Shown: positions 1-6,812 of the stretch, one piece after another
Numbering within the stretch: position 1 is the stretch's first letter
How the letters are laid out: the number at the start of each line of letters is the position of its first letter
Source: Flavobacteriaceae bacterium
GTDB taxonomy: Bacteria > Bacteroidota > Bacteroidia > Flavobacteriales > Flavobacteriaceae
Direction of reading: 5' to 3'
DNA: 11,623 nt
NCBI GenBank assembly: GCA_013042255.1
Contig: JABDQK010000066.1
Location: forward strand, 1 to 11,623
Program-made: the position numbers and the translations under genes
Notes under the pieces: model-generated
The model's database searches: none
What the model was told of the DNA's origin: nothing
Seen by the model: the letters and a program-made list of their open reading frames with translations, nothing else

Positions 1-374
1 TTGCAGAAAAGAAAAAAGTATTTGATCAGAAAAGGGATAGTATTTCCAGAGTATTTCAAATGGAAGCTCAGGCCGTGGAAGCCCAGATCCAGTCTATGAG
101 TCAGAATAAAGCACAGGAAACCTATGCGGCACTTCAACAGAAAGGACAACAGATTGGTCAGCAGCTACAACAACAGGAGCAGCAAATGCAGCTTATGGGG
201 CAGGCAGATATGGATAGTGTTGTAGAAAAAGTGAAGCGTGAAATTACAGCCTTTGGAAAGGCAAACGGTTACACCTATATTCTGGGAGGAGGCGAAGGAG
301 GAAGTGTTCTTTACGGCGCCGAATCTAAAGATCTTACCGATGAGATCCTTAAAGTCCTGAACAAGGAAGAGTAG
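1..374 (+). CDS. OmpH/Skp-family periplasmic chaperone, 3' part only
   Basis: The reading frame is open from the first bases (codons in phase with position 3), so the gene begins before the window. About 123 C-terminal residues are visible. They form a long, Gln/Lys/Glu-rich helical stretch (visible residues about 1-70, with many QQ and QQQ runs), as expected for the coiled-coil tentacle of OmpH/Skp. This is followed by a compact end containing V-x-K-V-K-R-E-I, a YTYILGGG strand and a Gly-rich turn before VLYG, typical of the returning strand of the OmpH body in Bacteroidota. The family acts as a periplasmic holdase for outer-membrane proteins on their way to the BAM complex. The internal ATG at 60 is not the start, because the helical domain continues upstream of it. 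The stop lies 7 nt from the convergent DoxX-like gene, with no clear hairpin between them. The family call is fairly secure; the signal peptide is out of view. Confidence 0.88.
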   Translation, partial: AEKKKVFDQKRDSISRVFQMEAQAVEAQIQSMSQNKAQETYAALQQKGQQIGQQLQQQEQQMQLMGQADMDSVVEKVKREITAFGKANGYTYILGGGEGGSVLYGAESKDLTDEILKVLNKEE

Positions 375-381
375 GAGTAAG

Positions 382-783
382 TCAATTCATCTGTAGCAAC
401 ACAAGGAGGATTATCACCGGGGTAAAATAGATAACAATCGTTTTTGCCCCCTCGTAGTCTTTAGCTATGCGCTGTCCGAGAAGGAGCATCAGCAAGGATA
501 AGCCGGCGATTATCGCCCCGATTTGAGCCAGGAAAAAGTCTTCAGAATATATAATCTGGACAAATCCTATCAGACATAAAAATCCTGCAATTAGTTCCAT
601 AAAAGTAATTACCAGGAGAAGTAAAGGAACAACATTGCGAAAGGGAGACTTTGAAAAGTGACCTTTTAACCAGCTAAGATTTCCTTTCCAATCAACTACC
701 TTGTCGATCCCACTCTGCAGAAAAGTAATTATAATAAAGAGCAAAAGAAGCAGTACAGCTACATTCTGTAATACAATTTCCAT
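382..783 (-). CDS. DoxX-like four-helix integral membrane protein
   Basis: A 133-residue, very hydrophobic protein with four predicted membrane segments, at about residues 4-23, 50-72, 85-103 and 113-131. The conserved-looking loop after the first helix (Q-S-G-I-D-K-x-x-D-W) and the 4-TM size match small DoxX/DoxD-like proteins found throughout Flavobacteriia. No catalytic residues can be named, and the biochemical role of these proteins is unknown or only loosely linked to redox processes. It starts 31 nt after the holB stop on the same strand, so it is probably the second gene of a holB operon. It converges with the OmpH gene, leaving 7 nt between stop codons. The reading frame is sound from length, composition and context. 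The DoxX label rests on topology and the loop, so it is moderately secure. Confidence 0.75.
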   Translation of the reverse strand: MEIVLQNVAVLLLLLFIIITFLQSGIDKVVDWKGNLSWLKGHFSKSPFRNVVPLLLLVITFMELIAGFLCLIGFVQIIYSEDFFLAQIGAIIAGLSLLMLLLGQRIAKDYEGAKTIVIYFTPVIILLVLLQMN

Positions 784-814
784 AATCAGATAATTTAAAG
801 AACTCAGTTACCCG

Positions 815-1966
815 TCAGGCAGCTGATTTGTGTAATAATCTTGTAAGTTTTATTGAAAGATCAGTCAGAATAATTTTTGAGTTGCCATTTCGTTCCACGT
901 GGTAAATCGCCTCCTCCAACTCCTCTATAATTTTCAACACATTGTTTTCATGAACAAAACGCGCGAATTTATCAAACTGAAATCCGTCTACATGTATTTT
1001 CATATAAGCGAGTGAGTCGGCCTGATAATTCACTAGCATCGCCTGCCTGAAAACAGACATACAATACTTAAGGAAGTTTTTCTGAGTCTCACGTCCTGTT
1101 TTGGCAACCTCTTCACTCCACAGGATCAGCTCGTGGATTGCCCCCTTTTTACCCTTGGCCTGAAAAGCACTCCGGACCCATTGTACAAACCACTTCTCAA
1201 AGATCAGTTCCTCAGAATCCTTATTCATCAGTTCCAGGGCTTTGTTGTAGTTTCCGTTCGATTCATGCGCTAAATGGACTGCCTCCTGCCGCGGTACTCC
1301 CTTTTCTACCAATGCCTGGGCAATAGCCTCTTCAGGTAAAGGAGGGAAGTGCAGCAACTGACACCTGGAACGTATGGTCTGCAGAATGTTTTCTTCATCT
1401 TCAGCAACCAGCAAAAAAATCGTTTTATGGGGCGGTTCCTCCAGCAACTTGAGTAGTTTGTTGGCTGCGGAGGAATTCATGCGTTCTGCCATCCAGATGA
1501 TCATCACTTTGTATCCTCCTTCGTATGATTTCAGGGAGAGCTTTTTAACAATATCCATTGCCTCGTCAACACCGATCTGTCCTTGTTTTTTTTCTATTCC
1601 AATATAGCGGTACCAATCAAACAAACTCCCATAGGGATCCTCCTTTAGGAACAATCTCCATTCCTTCAGAAAATTATCACTTACCGCATGACTTCTAATA
1701 TTTTCGGTATTGGAGACTGGAAAAGCAAAATGAAGATCGGGATGAGTGAATGATTTGCACTTTAAATTACAAGCTTCATCCCCGTTGATGTTTTCTCCCG
1801 AGGAGTTACCACATAAAATATACTGGGCATAGGCAAGGGCAACAGGCAAGGTTCCTGACCCTTCCGGCCCTACAAAGAGTTGAGCATGTGGAATACGCCC
1901 CGAATCCGCACTGTGTGTCAGGTGTTTCTTGATATGAGGGAGCCCTAAAATTTCCGTAAATAACAT
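815..1966 (-). CDS. holB: DNA polymerase III subunit delta' (clamp-loader subunit)
   Basis: This 383-residue protein is the delta' subunit of the clamp-loader complex, which opens the beta sliding clamp and places it on primed DNA. Visible landmarks are the N-terminal I-x-G-x-x-x-I-K-x-x-L box, a P-loop position reading GPEGSGT (33-39), a zinc-module remnant with Cys52, Cys66 and Cys70 before THPD, the conserved LLKLLEEPP (171-179), and the SRC motif (200-202) that supplies the arginine finger to the neighbouring subunit. The P-loop lysine is absent (Thr39). This is normal for delta', which is not an ATPase, and it separates it from DnaX. The zinc site shows three cysteines where many relatives have four. 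The ATG at 1966 is favoured because a perfect -7 element ends only 5 nt before it. It is divergent from pgk and is followed by the DoxX-like gene. Confidence 0.93.
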   Translation of the reverse strand: MLFTEILGLPHIKKHLTHSADSGRIPHAQLFVGPEGSGTLPVALAYAQYILCGNSSGENINGDEACNLKCKSFTHPDLHFAFPVSNTENIRSHAVSDNFLKEWRLFLKEDPYGSLFDWYRYIGIEKKQGQIGVDEAMDIVKKLSLKSYEGGYKVMIIWMAERMNSSAANKLLKLLEEPPHKTIFLLVAEDEENILQTIRSRCQLLHFPPLPEEAIAQALVEKGVPRQEAVHLAHESNGNYNKALELMNKDSEELIFEKWFVQWVRSAFQAKGKKGAIHELILWSEEVAKTGRETQKNFLKYCMSVFRQAMLVNYQADSLAYMKIHVDGFQFDKFARFVHENNVLKIIEELEEAIYHVERNGNSKIILTDLSIKLTRLLHKSAA

Positions 1967-1971
1967 AATTT

Positions 1972-1979
1972 CAAAGATA
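1972..1979 (-). promoter_or_regulatory. -7 promoter element of holB
   Basis: Read on the minus strand this is TATCTTTG, a perfect match to the Bacteroidota -7 consensus TAnnTTTG. It ends 5 nt before the holB ATG, so the transcript would have almost no leader. A convincing -33 TTG is not seen; the nearest T-rich candidate is CTTTA about 18 nt upstream. Confidence 0.6.
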
Positions 1980-2044
1980 CAGATTAATACACTGTTATAA
2001 AGGCATTATCATTCCATCAGCTTTTCCTGAGTTCTTTTATTCTT

Positions 2045-2052
2045 TACATTTG
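2045..2052 (+). promoter_or_regulatory. -7 promoter element of pgk
   Basis: TACATTTG is a perfect match to TAnnTTTG and ends 23 nt before the pgk ATG, leaving a leader of about 20 nt. The -33 region is only a T-rich run (CTTTTC around 2021). This element and that of holB lie 65 nt apart and face away from each other, giving a compact divergent promoter region. Confidence 0.55.
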
Positions 2053-2075
2053 TGCTTCTTTAAAACCAAGACAGG

Positions 2076-3269
2076 ATGAAAACAATTGACGATCTCAATT
2101 TTTCAAATAAAAAAGCTCTGATACGCGTCGATTTCAATGTGCCGCTGAACAGTGAGTTCGAGGTAACAGACACCAACAGAATTGAAGCTGCAAAGCCTAC
2201 TATCCTGAAGATCCTGGAGGACGGGGGAAGTGCTATTTTAATGAGCCATTTGGGAAGGCCAAAAGGGGAAGTCAATGAGGATATGTCCCTAAAACATATC
2301 TGTGAAGCAGTAAGTGAGATCATCGGTGTAGAGGTTAGATTTGTTGAAGATTGTATTGGGGAAAAAGCGGAGGAAGCTGTAAAACAACTTGAGAACGGCG
2401 AAGTTCTTTTACTTGAAAATCTACGTTTTCACGCTGAAGAAGAACAAGGGGACGAAAATTTTGCCAAAGCGCTATCCGGGCTGGGAGATATATATGTCAA
2501 CGATGCCTTCGGAACCGCCCATAGAGCACATGCCTCAACCACAATTGTTGCCAAATATTTTGCGGAGAATAAGTGTTTTGGTTACCTGCTGGCCAAAGAA
2601 ATTGAAGCCATAGAAAAAGTGATGCGTACAGGGGAGAAGCCAATTACAGCAATCCTGGGTGGGGCAAAGGTTTCTTCTAAGATCACCATAATTGAAAATA
2701 TTTTAAGTAAGGTAGATCACCTTATCATTGGGGGTGGAATGACCTATACATTCGTGAAAGCAAAAGGGGGAAAAGTCGGAGCTTCTATTTGCGAGGATGA
2801 TAAGATGCAGCTGGCTCTGGAGATATTAGAGAAAGCAAAGGAAAAAGGCGTGCAAGTGCACCTTCCTGTTGATGTGCTGGCAGCTGATAGCTTTAGCAAT
2901 GACGCAAAGACTCAAATCGTCTCTGTAAATAGTATTCCCGATAATTGGCAGGGCCTGGATGCAGGACCGGAAACTCTTAAAAATTTCGAAAAAGTAATAT
3001 TGGGCTCCAAAACGATACTATGGAATGGTCCGGTTGGTGTTTTTGAGATGGAAAAATTTGCGAAAGGTACCATTGCCGTAGGGCATTTCATTGAAGAAGC
3101 AACCAAAAATGGAGCATTTTCCCTTGTTGGGGGTGGTGATTCGGTAGCAGCCGTTAAACAATTCGGCTTTGAAGATAAAGTCAGTTATGTCTCCACGGGA
3201 GGAGGCGCCATGCTCGAAAGCCTTGAGGGCAAGGTATTGCCCGGAATAGCCGCAATATCAGAGGGCTAA
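2076..3269 (+). CDS. pgk: phosphoglycerate kinase
   Basis: This enzyme transfers phosphate between 1,3-bisphosphoglycerate and ADP, giving 3-phosphoglycerate and ATP in glycolysis, and works in reverse in gluconeogenesis. The protein has 397 residues, the normal bacterial length, and is complete. The N-domain substrate site is clear: RVDFNVPLN (17-25, with Asp19, Asn21 and Arg35) and SHLGRPKG (57-64). The hinge and C-domain nucleotide site show GGAKVSSK (195-202, with Lys198), WNGPVGVFE (316-324, with the helix-capping Glu324) and GGGDS (352-356). The ATG at 2076 gives the usual short N-terminus, and a -7 element sits just upstream. There is no hairpin in the 111 nt after the stop, so readthrough into the lytic transglycosylase gene is plausible. 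Nothing in the sequence is unusual. Confidence 0.97.
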   Translation: MKTIDDLNFSNKKALIRVDFNVPLNSEFEVTDTNRIEAAKPTILKILEDGGSAILMSHLGRPKGEVNEDMSLKHICEAVSEIIGVEVRFVEDCIGEKAEEAVKQLENGEVLLLENLRFHAEEEQGDENFAKALSGLGDIYVNDAFGTAHRAHASTTIVAKYFAENKCFGYLLAKEIEAIEKVMRTGEKPITAILGGAKVSSKITIIENILSKVDHLIIGGGMTYTFVKAKGGKVGASICEDDKMQLALEILEKAKEKGVQVHLPVDVLAADSFSNDAKTQIVSVNSIPDNWQGLDAGPETLKNFEKVILGSKTILWNGPVGVFEMEKFAKGTIAVGHFIEEATKNGAFSLVGGGDSVAAVKQFGFEDKVSYVSTGGGAMLESLEGKVLPGIAAISEG

Positions 3270-3380
3270 ACACGTTAATTTAGTATACCTCTATTGGCAA
3301 TTGAATTGGAAGAAAATATTATTTTATTCTTTCAGAAAAAAATTGCAATTTAGTTGATCCCCACAACCAAAAGCAGAACT

Positions 3381-4964
3381 ATGTGTGTGATAAGAAAATG
3401 GTTGTTTTCCTTTGTCCTAATTGGGATAACTATACTGGTCAACGCTCAGGATTCAGATTCTCTGAAACTAAAGGAAGCGATAATTCAGACTACCAGAATT
3501 GATTCTTTGATTCCTCCATCAGAATCAGCCGTTACTTTTTCGGTAAATCCGGACAAAACCATCAGCCTTAAGGACCATTTTGAAGCTTCCAGATACGATA
3601 GCTTATGGATGAGGGAATTGTATAATACAGCTCAACTTTCAGGACAGATGTATAATGTGGTTGGAAGCATGGGCGAGCTATTATCAGATACCCTTGAACA
3701 GGAATTACCTGAACTCAGTACGGAATTGCTAAAAAAACGATTAAAGGCCTTAGATGAGAAAACGCCTTTTAATATCGCTTATAACCCATCTCTGGAATCG
3801 GTAATCAAATCTTTCCTGATCCGCAAAAAAGATCTGATGGAGAGAATGCTGACTACCAGTCAGTTTTACTTTCCCCTCTTTGAACAGGAATTGGATAATC
3901 ACAATATCCCACTGGAAATAAAATACCTGGCCATTGTAGAATCGGCCCTAAACCCAAGAGCAAAGTCGAGAGTTGGGGCAACAGGCTTGTGGCAATTTAT
4001 GTATAGTACAGGAAAAATGTATGACCTGGATGTAAGTAGCTATGTAGACGAACGTAGCGATCCAATTAAGTCCACCAGGGCCGCCTGCCAGTATCTTTCC
4101 AAGCTCTACGATATTTTTGGCGACTGGGACCTTGCATTGGCGGCATATAATTCTGGTCCAGGAAATGTAAACAAGGCCATAAGAAGATCAGGGGGCTATA
4201 CCAATTACTGGAATATCAGAAATAACCTACCCCGGGAAACTGCCGGTTATCTGCCAGCTTTCCTGGCAACAATGTACTTGTTTGAATATGCTGAGGAGCA
4301 CGGTTTAAAACCTGTAAAGGTAGCTCGCCCGTATTTTGAAACTGATACAGTTCATGTAAAGAGACTGATAACTTTCGACCAGATTTCGAGGATGGTTGAC
4401 GTCAGTAAAGAAGAACTTACAGTCCTAAATCCTTCCTACAAACTAAATATTATCCCCTATATCGCGGAAAAAAATTATACACTTCGACTGCCAAAAAAGG
4501 AGATAGGCAAATTTGTCACCAATGAAGATTCTATCTACGCCTTTGTGGAGCAGGAATTAAAATCTAAAGAATCGGTCCTCCCCCAGTTTGTTAAAGCTGA
4601 TTCACGTATCAGGTACAGAGTAAAAAGTGGAGATTACCTGGGTAAAATCGCAGAGCGATATGGAGTTAGGGTTAGCCAGATCAAGAATTGGAATGGATTG
4701 CGAAGCAATACGCTGAGGATTGGCCAGCGTCTCACCATTTATCCAAGAAAGCCATACGTAGCATCTACTTCGTCTAATAACTCCAATAAATCCCTGAATA
4801 ACAGTGAATTGAAGTTCCATACAGTTAGGGAAGGAGATTCATTATGGACCATTTCACAAAAGTATCCGGGAATTTCCATAGAAAATTTACGAGAATGGAA
4901 TGGTATTAGTGGTAATAAGTTGTTGCCGGGCACTAAACTTAAATTATGTGCGTGCTCATCCTAG
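3381..4964 (+). CDS. MltD-like lytic transglycosylase with two LysM domains
   Basis: An exported murein lytic transglycosylase that would cleave the MurNAc-GlcNAc bond with formation of 1,6-anhydroMurNAc. From the ATG at 3381 the protein has 527 residues and a clean signal peptide (positive MCVIRKW, hydrophobic core, cleavage after about NAQ, residue 23). An upstream in-frame TTG at 3354 would put nine polar residues in front of it and is less likely. The SLT domain covers about 175-300, with catalytic Glu187 in the ES-x-x-NP context, GATGLWQFM following, and AAYNSG at 254-259. Two LysM domains end the protein (about 412-455 and 480-524), each with a Y/F-x-V-x-x-GD start and an NG turn, which bind glycan. 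There is no lipobox, unlike E. coli MltD. It lies between pgk and a DUF4837 lipoprotein gene that starts 40 nt later on the same strand. Confidence 0.92.
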   Translation: MCVIRKWLFSFVLIGITILVNAQDSDSLKLKEAIIQTTRIDSLIPPSESAVTFSVNPDKTISLKDHFEASRYDSLWMRELYNTAQLSGQMYNVVGSMGELLSDTLEQELPELSTELLKKRLKALDEKTPFNIAYNPSLESVIKSFLIRKKDLMERMLTTSQFYFPLFEQELDNHNIPLEIKYLAIVESALNPRAKSRVGATGLWQFMYSTGKMYDLDVSSYVDERSDPIKSTRAACQYLSKLYDIFGDWDLALAAYNSGPGNVNKAIRRSGGYTNYWNIRNNLPRETAGYLPAFLATMYLFEYAEEHGLKPVKVARPYFETDTVHVKRLITFDQISRMVDVSKEELTVLNPSYKLNIIPYIAEKNYTLRLPKKEIGKFVTNEDSIYAFVEQELKSKESVLPQFVKADSRIRYRVKSGDYLGKIAERYGVRVSQIKNWNGLRSNTLRIGQRLTIYPRKPYVASTSSNNSNKSLNNSELKFHTVREGDSLWTISQKYPGISIENLREWNGISGNKLLPGTKLKLCACSS

Positions 4965-5004
4965 GCATTTTTTTAAATCGAATTAAATCTAGAGTCAAAA
5001 TTCA

Positions 5005-5982
5005 ATGAAACACTTATCTCTGCTATTGCTGACCCTTCTGCTGATTTCTTGTAATGACGGGCCCAAAAAAAAGTACAAACCAGGATCAATTGGCGCAATC
5101 AATAGCCTGGGTGTCGTTATCAGTAACGAATTGTGGGAAGGTGCTGTAGGAGACAAACTCAGAGAGCACTTCGCAGCTCCTGTTGTGGGCCTTACATGGG
5201 AAGAGCCTTTATTTAGCCTGGAACAAATGCCACAAAAGGTGTTTACGGGCACAACCAGGTACCGAAGAGCCGTTCTGTTTGTTGATCTGGACACGGTAAA
5301 CGTTGCTCATATCAAGACGGATCTCTACGCTGCCCCACAGGAAATTGGGGTCATAAAAGGCAGGACACAGGAAGAACTCATCAACAATATAGAGTCTCAT
5401 GCCGATGAGATTATTGCAGCTATTAAAGGTATGGAGCTCGAAGAGACCCAGAAACGTTTCCTTCGCTCGTTGAATAAGGATAAGATCTTGGAGGAGAAGT
5501 TTGGAGTGACGCTCCGACTTCCATCCATATATAAACTGGGGAAACAGGAGGATAATTTTGTATGGATCGACAGAGAAATCCAAAAAGGAAGTATGAATAT
5601 CATCGCATATGAAATCCCCTGGAACAGGCTGAACAATGATTCAACTTTGGTAACCGACTTTATTCGGATGCGGGATTCAATAGGGGAGAAATACATCCCC
5701 GGGCCAGACGTGAGGAATAAGAAAACCTACATGACTACTGAAGACGCTTTTGCCCCGCATTTTTTTGAAACAGAGATTGACGGGCATAAAACACTGGAAG
5801 CAAGAAGTATCTGGGATATTGAGAACTACCCTATGGCAGGTCCGTTTGTAACCTTTGTCATCGATGATGAACAAAACAACAGGAAACTTGTTGTGGAGGG
5901 CTTTACTTTTGCCCCGGCCACCAATAAAAGAGACTATATGTTTGAACTGGAGGCGATTCTGAGATCTATTAAGTTCAAATAG
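5005..5982 (+). CDS. DUF4837-family lipoprotein
   Basis: This 325-residue protein begins with a short lipoprotein signal peptide. The lipobox LISC places the lipidated cysteine at residue 16, followed by NDGPKKK, so it is probably membrane-anchored and faces the periplasm. The mature part resembles the Bacteroidota family DUF4837: a GTTRYRRAVLFV segment near residues 74-85, a basic/acidic central region, and a conserved end with GPFVTFVIDDE and EGFTFAP before a final helix ending RSIKFK. No catalytic motif is recognisable and the function is unknown. It follows the lytic transglycosylase gene by 40 nt, with no promoter seen between, so co-transcription is likely. A strong terminator follows the stop by 15 nt. 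The family assignment is from memory of its architecture and neighbourhood, and is good but not certain. Confidence 0.82.
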   Translation: MKHLSLLLLTLLLISCNDGPKKKYKPGSIGAINSLGVVISNELWEGAVGDKLREHFAAPVVGLTWEEPLFSLEQMPQKVFTGTTRYRRAVLFVDLDTVNVAHIKTDLYAAPQEIGVIKGRTQEELINNIESHADEIIAAIKGMELEETQKRFLRSLNKDKILEEKFGVTLRLPSIYKLGKQEDNFVWIDREIQKGSMNIIAYEIPWNRLNNDSTLVTDFIRMRDSIGEKYIPGPDVRNKKTYMTTEDAFAPHFFETEIDGHKTLEARSIWDIENYPMAGPFVTFVIDDEQNNRKLVVEGFTFAPATNKRDYMFELEAILRSIKFK

Positions 5983-5997
5983 TACTAAAAAGACATA

Positions 5998-6033
5998 AAA
6001 AAAAGCGCTTTCAATCTTGAAAGCGCTTTTTTT
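5998..6033. terminator. bidirectional intrinsic terminator
   Basis: A perfect 16-bp inverted repeat (arms 5998-6013 and 6018-6033) with a 4-nt loop (ATCT). The GC-rich core GCGC is flanked by A and T runs, so each strand shows a stem followed by a U tract. It lies between the convergent DUF4837 gene (stop at 5982) and the small-protein gene ending at 6042, and can serve both. Confidence 0.93.
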
Positions 6034-6041
6034 ATTTTGGT

Positions 6042-6212
6042 TTAGTCGAAGGCAAACCCAGTTGACAGCCTAAAAATAAAGGCGTACATGGTTATAAGCC
6101 ATAAAGCAAAACAGAACCAGGAAAATGCCTTAAAATACTTTTTAAGGAAAATATTTCTCCAATTCCTGAATGCGTCGACATAAATTTCTTTTACGAGTAA
6201 AATTTTCTGCAT
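6042..6212 (-). CDS. 56-residue membrane protein, paralogue 1
   Basis: A small ORF starting with ATG at 6212 and ending with TAA at 6042-6044. The protein is 56 residues: an amphipathic, basic N-terminal half (MQKILLVKEIYVDAF then K/R-rich), one membrane segment at about 30-49 with WFCFALWLI, and the ending YAFIFRLSTGFAFD. It is real rather than chance, because a second ORF 208 nt away encodes a protein of identical length with 32 of 56 residues the same, including IKE/VKE-IY, WFC, YAFIFR and the last six residues TGFAFD. A purine-rich CAGGG lies just before the start, and the shared terminator at 5998-6033 lies directly after the stop. It may belong to one of the short flavobacterial DUF families (possibly DUF6747, unverified). 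I cannot assign a function. The N-in/C-out topology is inferred from the basic N-terminal half. Confidence 0.85.
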   Translation of the reverse strand: MQKILLVKEIYVDAFRNWRNIFLKKYFKAFSWFCFALWLITMYAFIFRLSTGFAFD

Positions 6213-6307
6213 ATCCCTGCCATTTAGTGTTTATCCTAAGGCAAAGATCAAGGTATCAACTGATTCTATTGTAATAAATAGACCAAGGACAGATAAATCG
6301 GATTACT

Positions 6308-6337
6308 TTAAAAAGCCCACAGCCCGGGCTCTTTTAA
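6308..6337. other. imperfect hairpin between the two small-protein genes
   Basis: The arms TTAAAAAGCCC (6308-6318) and 6326-6337 pair over 11 bp with one bulged C at 6331 and a 7-nt loop. The 10-bp palindrome AGCCCGGGCT (6321-6330) offers an alternative fold. It could be a backup terminator for the upstream small gene or part of the leader of the downstream one. There is no long U tract beyond the stem, so I do not call it a terminator outright. The rest of 6213-6372 holds no ORF I can support. GATCTTTG (minus strand, 6249-6242) is the only -7-like sequence seen there and has one mismatch. Confidence 0.4.
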
Positions 6338-6373
6338 CAGTATGCTTTGTCCGATATACGGCAATGAAATAAA

Positions 6374-6401
6374 AAAAACACGATCCATGGACCGTGTTTT
6401 T
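6374..6401 (-). terminator. intrinsic terminator of small-protein gene 2
   Basis: Arms AAAAACACG (6374-6382) and CGTGTTTTT (6393-6401) pair perfectly. The interior TCCATGGA can pair further after one A-C mismatch. Read on the minus strand, the stem is followed by a T-rich tract (eight T, then ATTT). It begins 19 nt after the stop of the 6420-6590 gene. Confidence 0.85.
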
Positions 6402-6419
6402 ACAAAAGAATTAGGTTGG

Positions 6420-6590
6420 TTAATCGAAGGCGAAACCTGTAGCCACTCTGAAAATGAATGCATATAGAACGATCACTAAACAGGCTAGGCAAAACCAGGT
6501 AAAAATCTTAAAGAGGTTCCTTATAAAAAATGACCCCAGATTTTTAAAGGCTTCCAGGTAAATTTCCTTAATGAGTAAAATGTGTTTCAT
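6420..6590 (-). CDS. 56-residue membrane protein, paralogue 2
   Basis: This ORF runs from ATG at 6590 to TAA at 6420-6422 and encodes 56 residues: MKHILLIKEIYLEAFKN, a basic FIRNLFKIF stretch, a membrane segment at about 30-49 (TWFCLACLVIVL), and the ending YAFIFRVATGFAFD. It is the same length as its neighbour, aligns without gaps and is 32/56 identical. Most differences are conservative (V/I, D/E, R/K, S/T, L/V), the pattern of selection on protein rather than on DNA. A likely promoter lies about 60 nt upstream and an intrinsic terminator lies directly downstream, so it appears to be a single-gene transcript. No function is known to me. The aromatic-rich, invariant C-terminus suggests a binding surface on the far side of the membrane, which is inference. 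Confidence 0.85.
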   Translation of the reverse strand: MKHILLIKEIYLEAFKNLGSFFIRNLFKIFTWFCLACLVIVLYAFIFRVATGFAFD

Positions 6591-6654
6591 ATGGTGAGAT
6601 TTAGGTGAACTATTTTACGGTTATAACTGTGAATTCTAAAAGAACGTATTTAGG

Positions 6655-6684
6655 CAGATCTAATTTGTTGTATACCTGTCAAAA
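6655..6684 (-). promoter_or_regulatory. candidate promoter of small-protein gene 2
   Basis: On the minus strand, TTTTG (6684-6680) is followed after 17 nt by TAGATCTG (6662-6655). This fits the flavobacterial TTG-N17-23-TAnnTTTG pattern with one mismatch in the -7 element. Transcription would start near 6648, leaving a leader of about 58 nt before the ATG at 6590. Confidence 0.45.
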
Positions 6685-6752
6685 GATGTTGAGAACTACT
6701 AAATTGAGCGGTGAGAGCTCATTGAAATCTTATTAAAATCAGGATTAATAAT

Positions 6753-6781
6753 AAAAAAACCACCTGCATTGCTGCAAGTGG
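6753..6781 (-). terminator. intrinsic terminator of the OmpA-family gene
   Basis: Nine-bp stem (arms 6760-6768 and 6773-6781) with one G-U pair. On the minus strand the loop is GCAA, a GNRA tetraloop, and the stem is followed by seven T residues and ATTATTAA. It lies 32 nt past the stop of the 6813-9608 gene and separates it from the small-protein genes downstream on the same strand. Confidence 0.9.
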
Positions 6782-6812
6782 CTAGTTGGTAGGTTAGTTC
6801 TACAGGTATTAA

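Noticed and set aside
33..39. Missing P-loop lysine in the delta' protein (protein residues 33-39) as a sign of inactivation
   Set aside because: Loss of the Walker lysine is usual in delta' subunits, and the SRC motif and other clamp-loader features are intact.
2060..2323. 87-codon minus-strand ORF over the start of pgk
   Set aside because: It is a shadow of pgk, and other opposite-strand ORFs within pgk are shadows as well. It also overlaps the pgk promoter.
5209..5583. 124-codon minus-strand ORF inside the DUF4837 gene
   Set aside because: It is antisense to a well-supported lipoprotein gene with a signal peptide and terminator, and has no recognisable domain.
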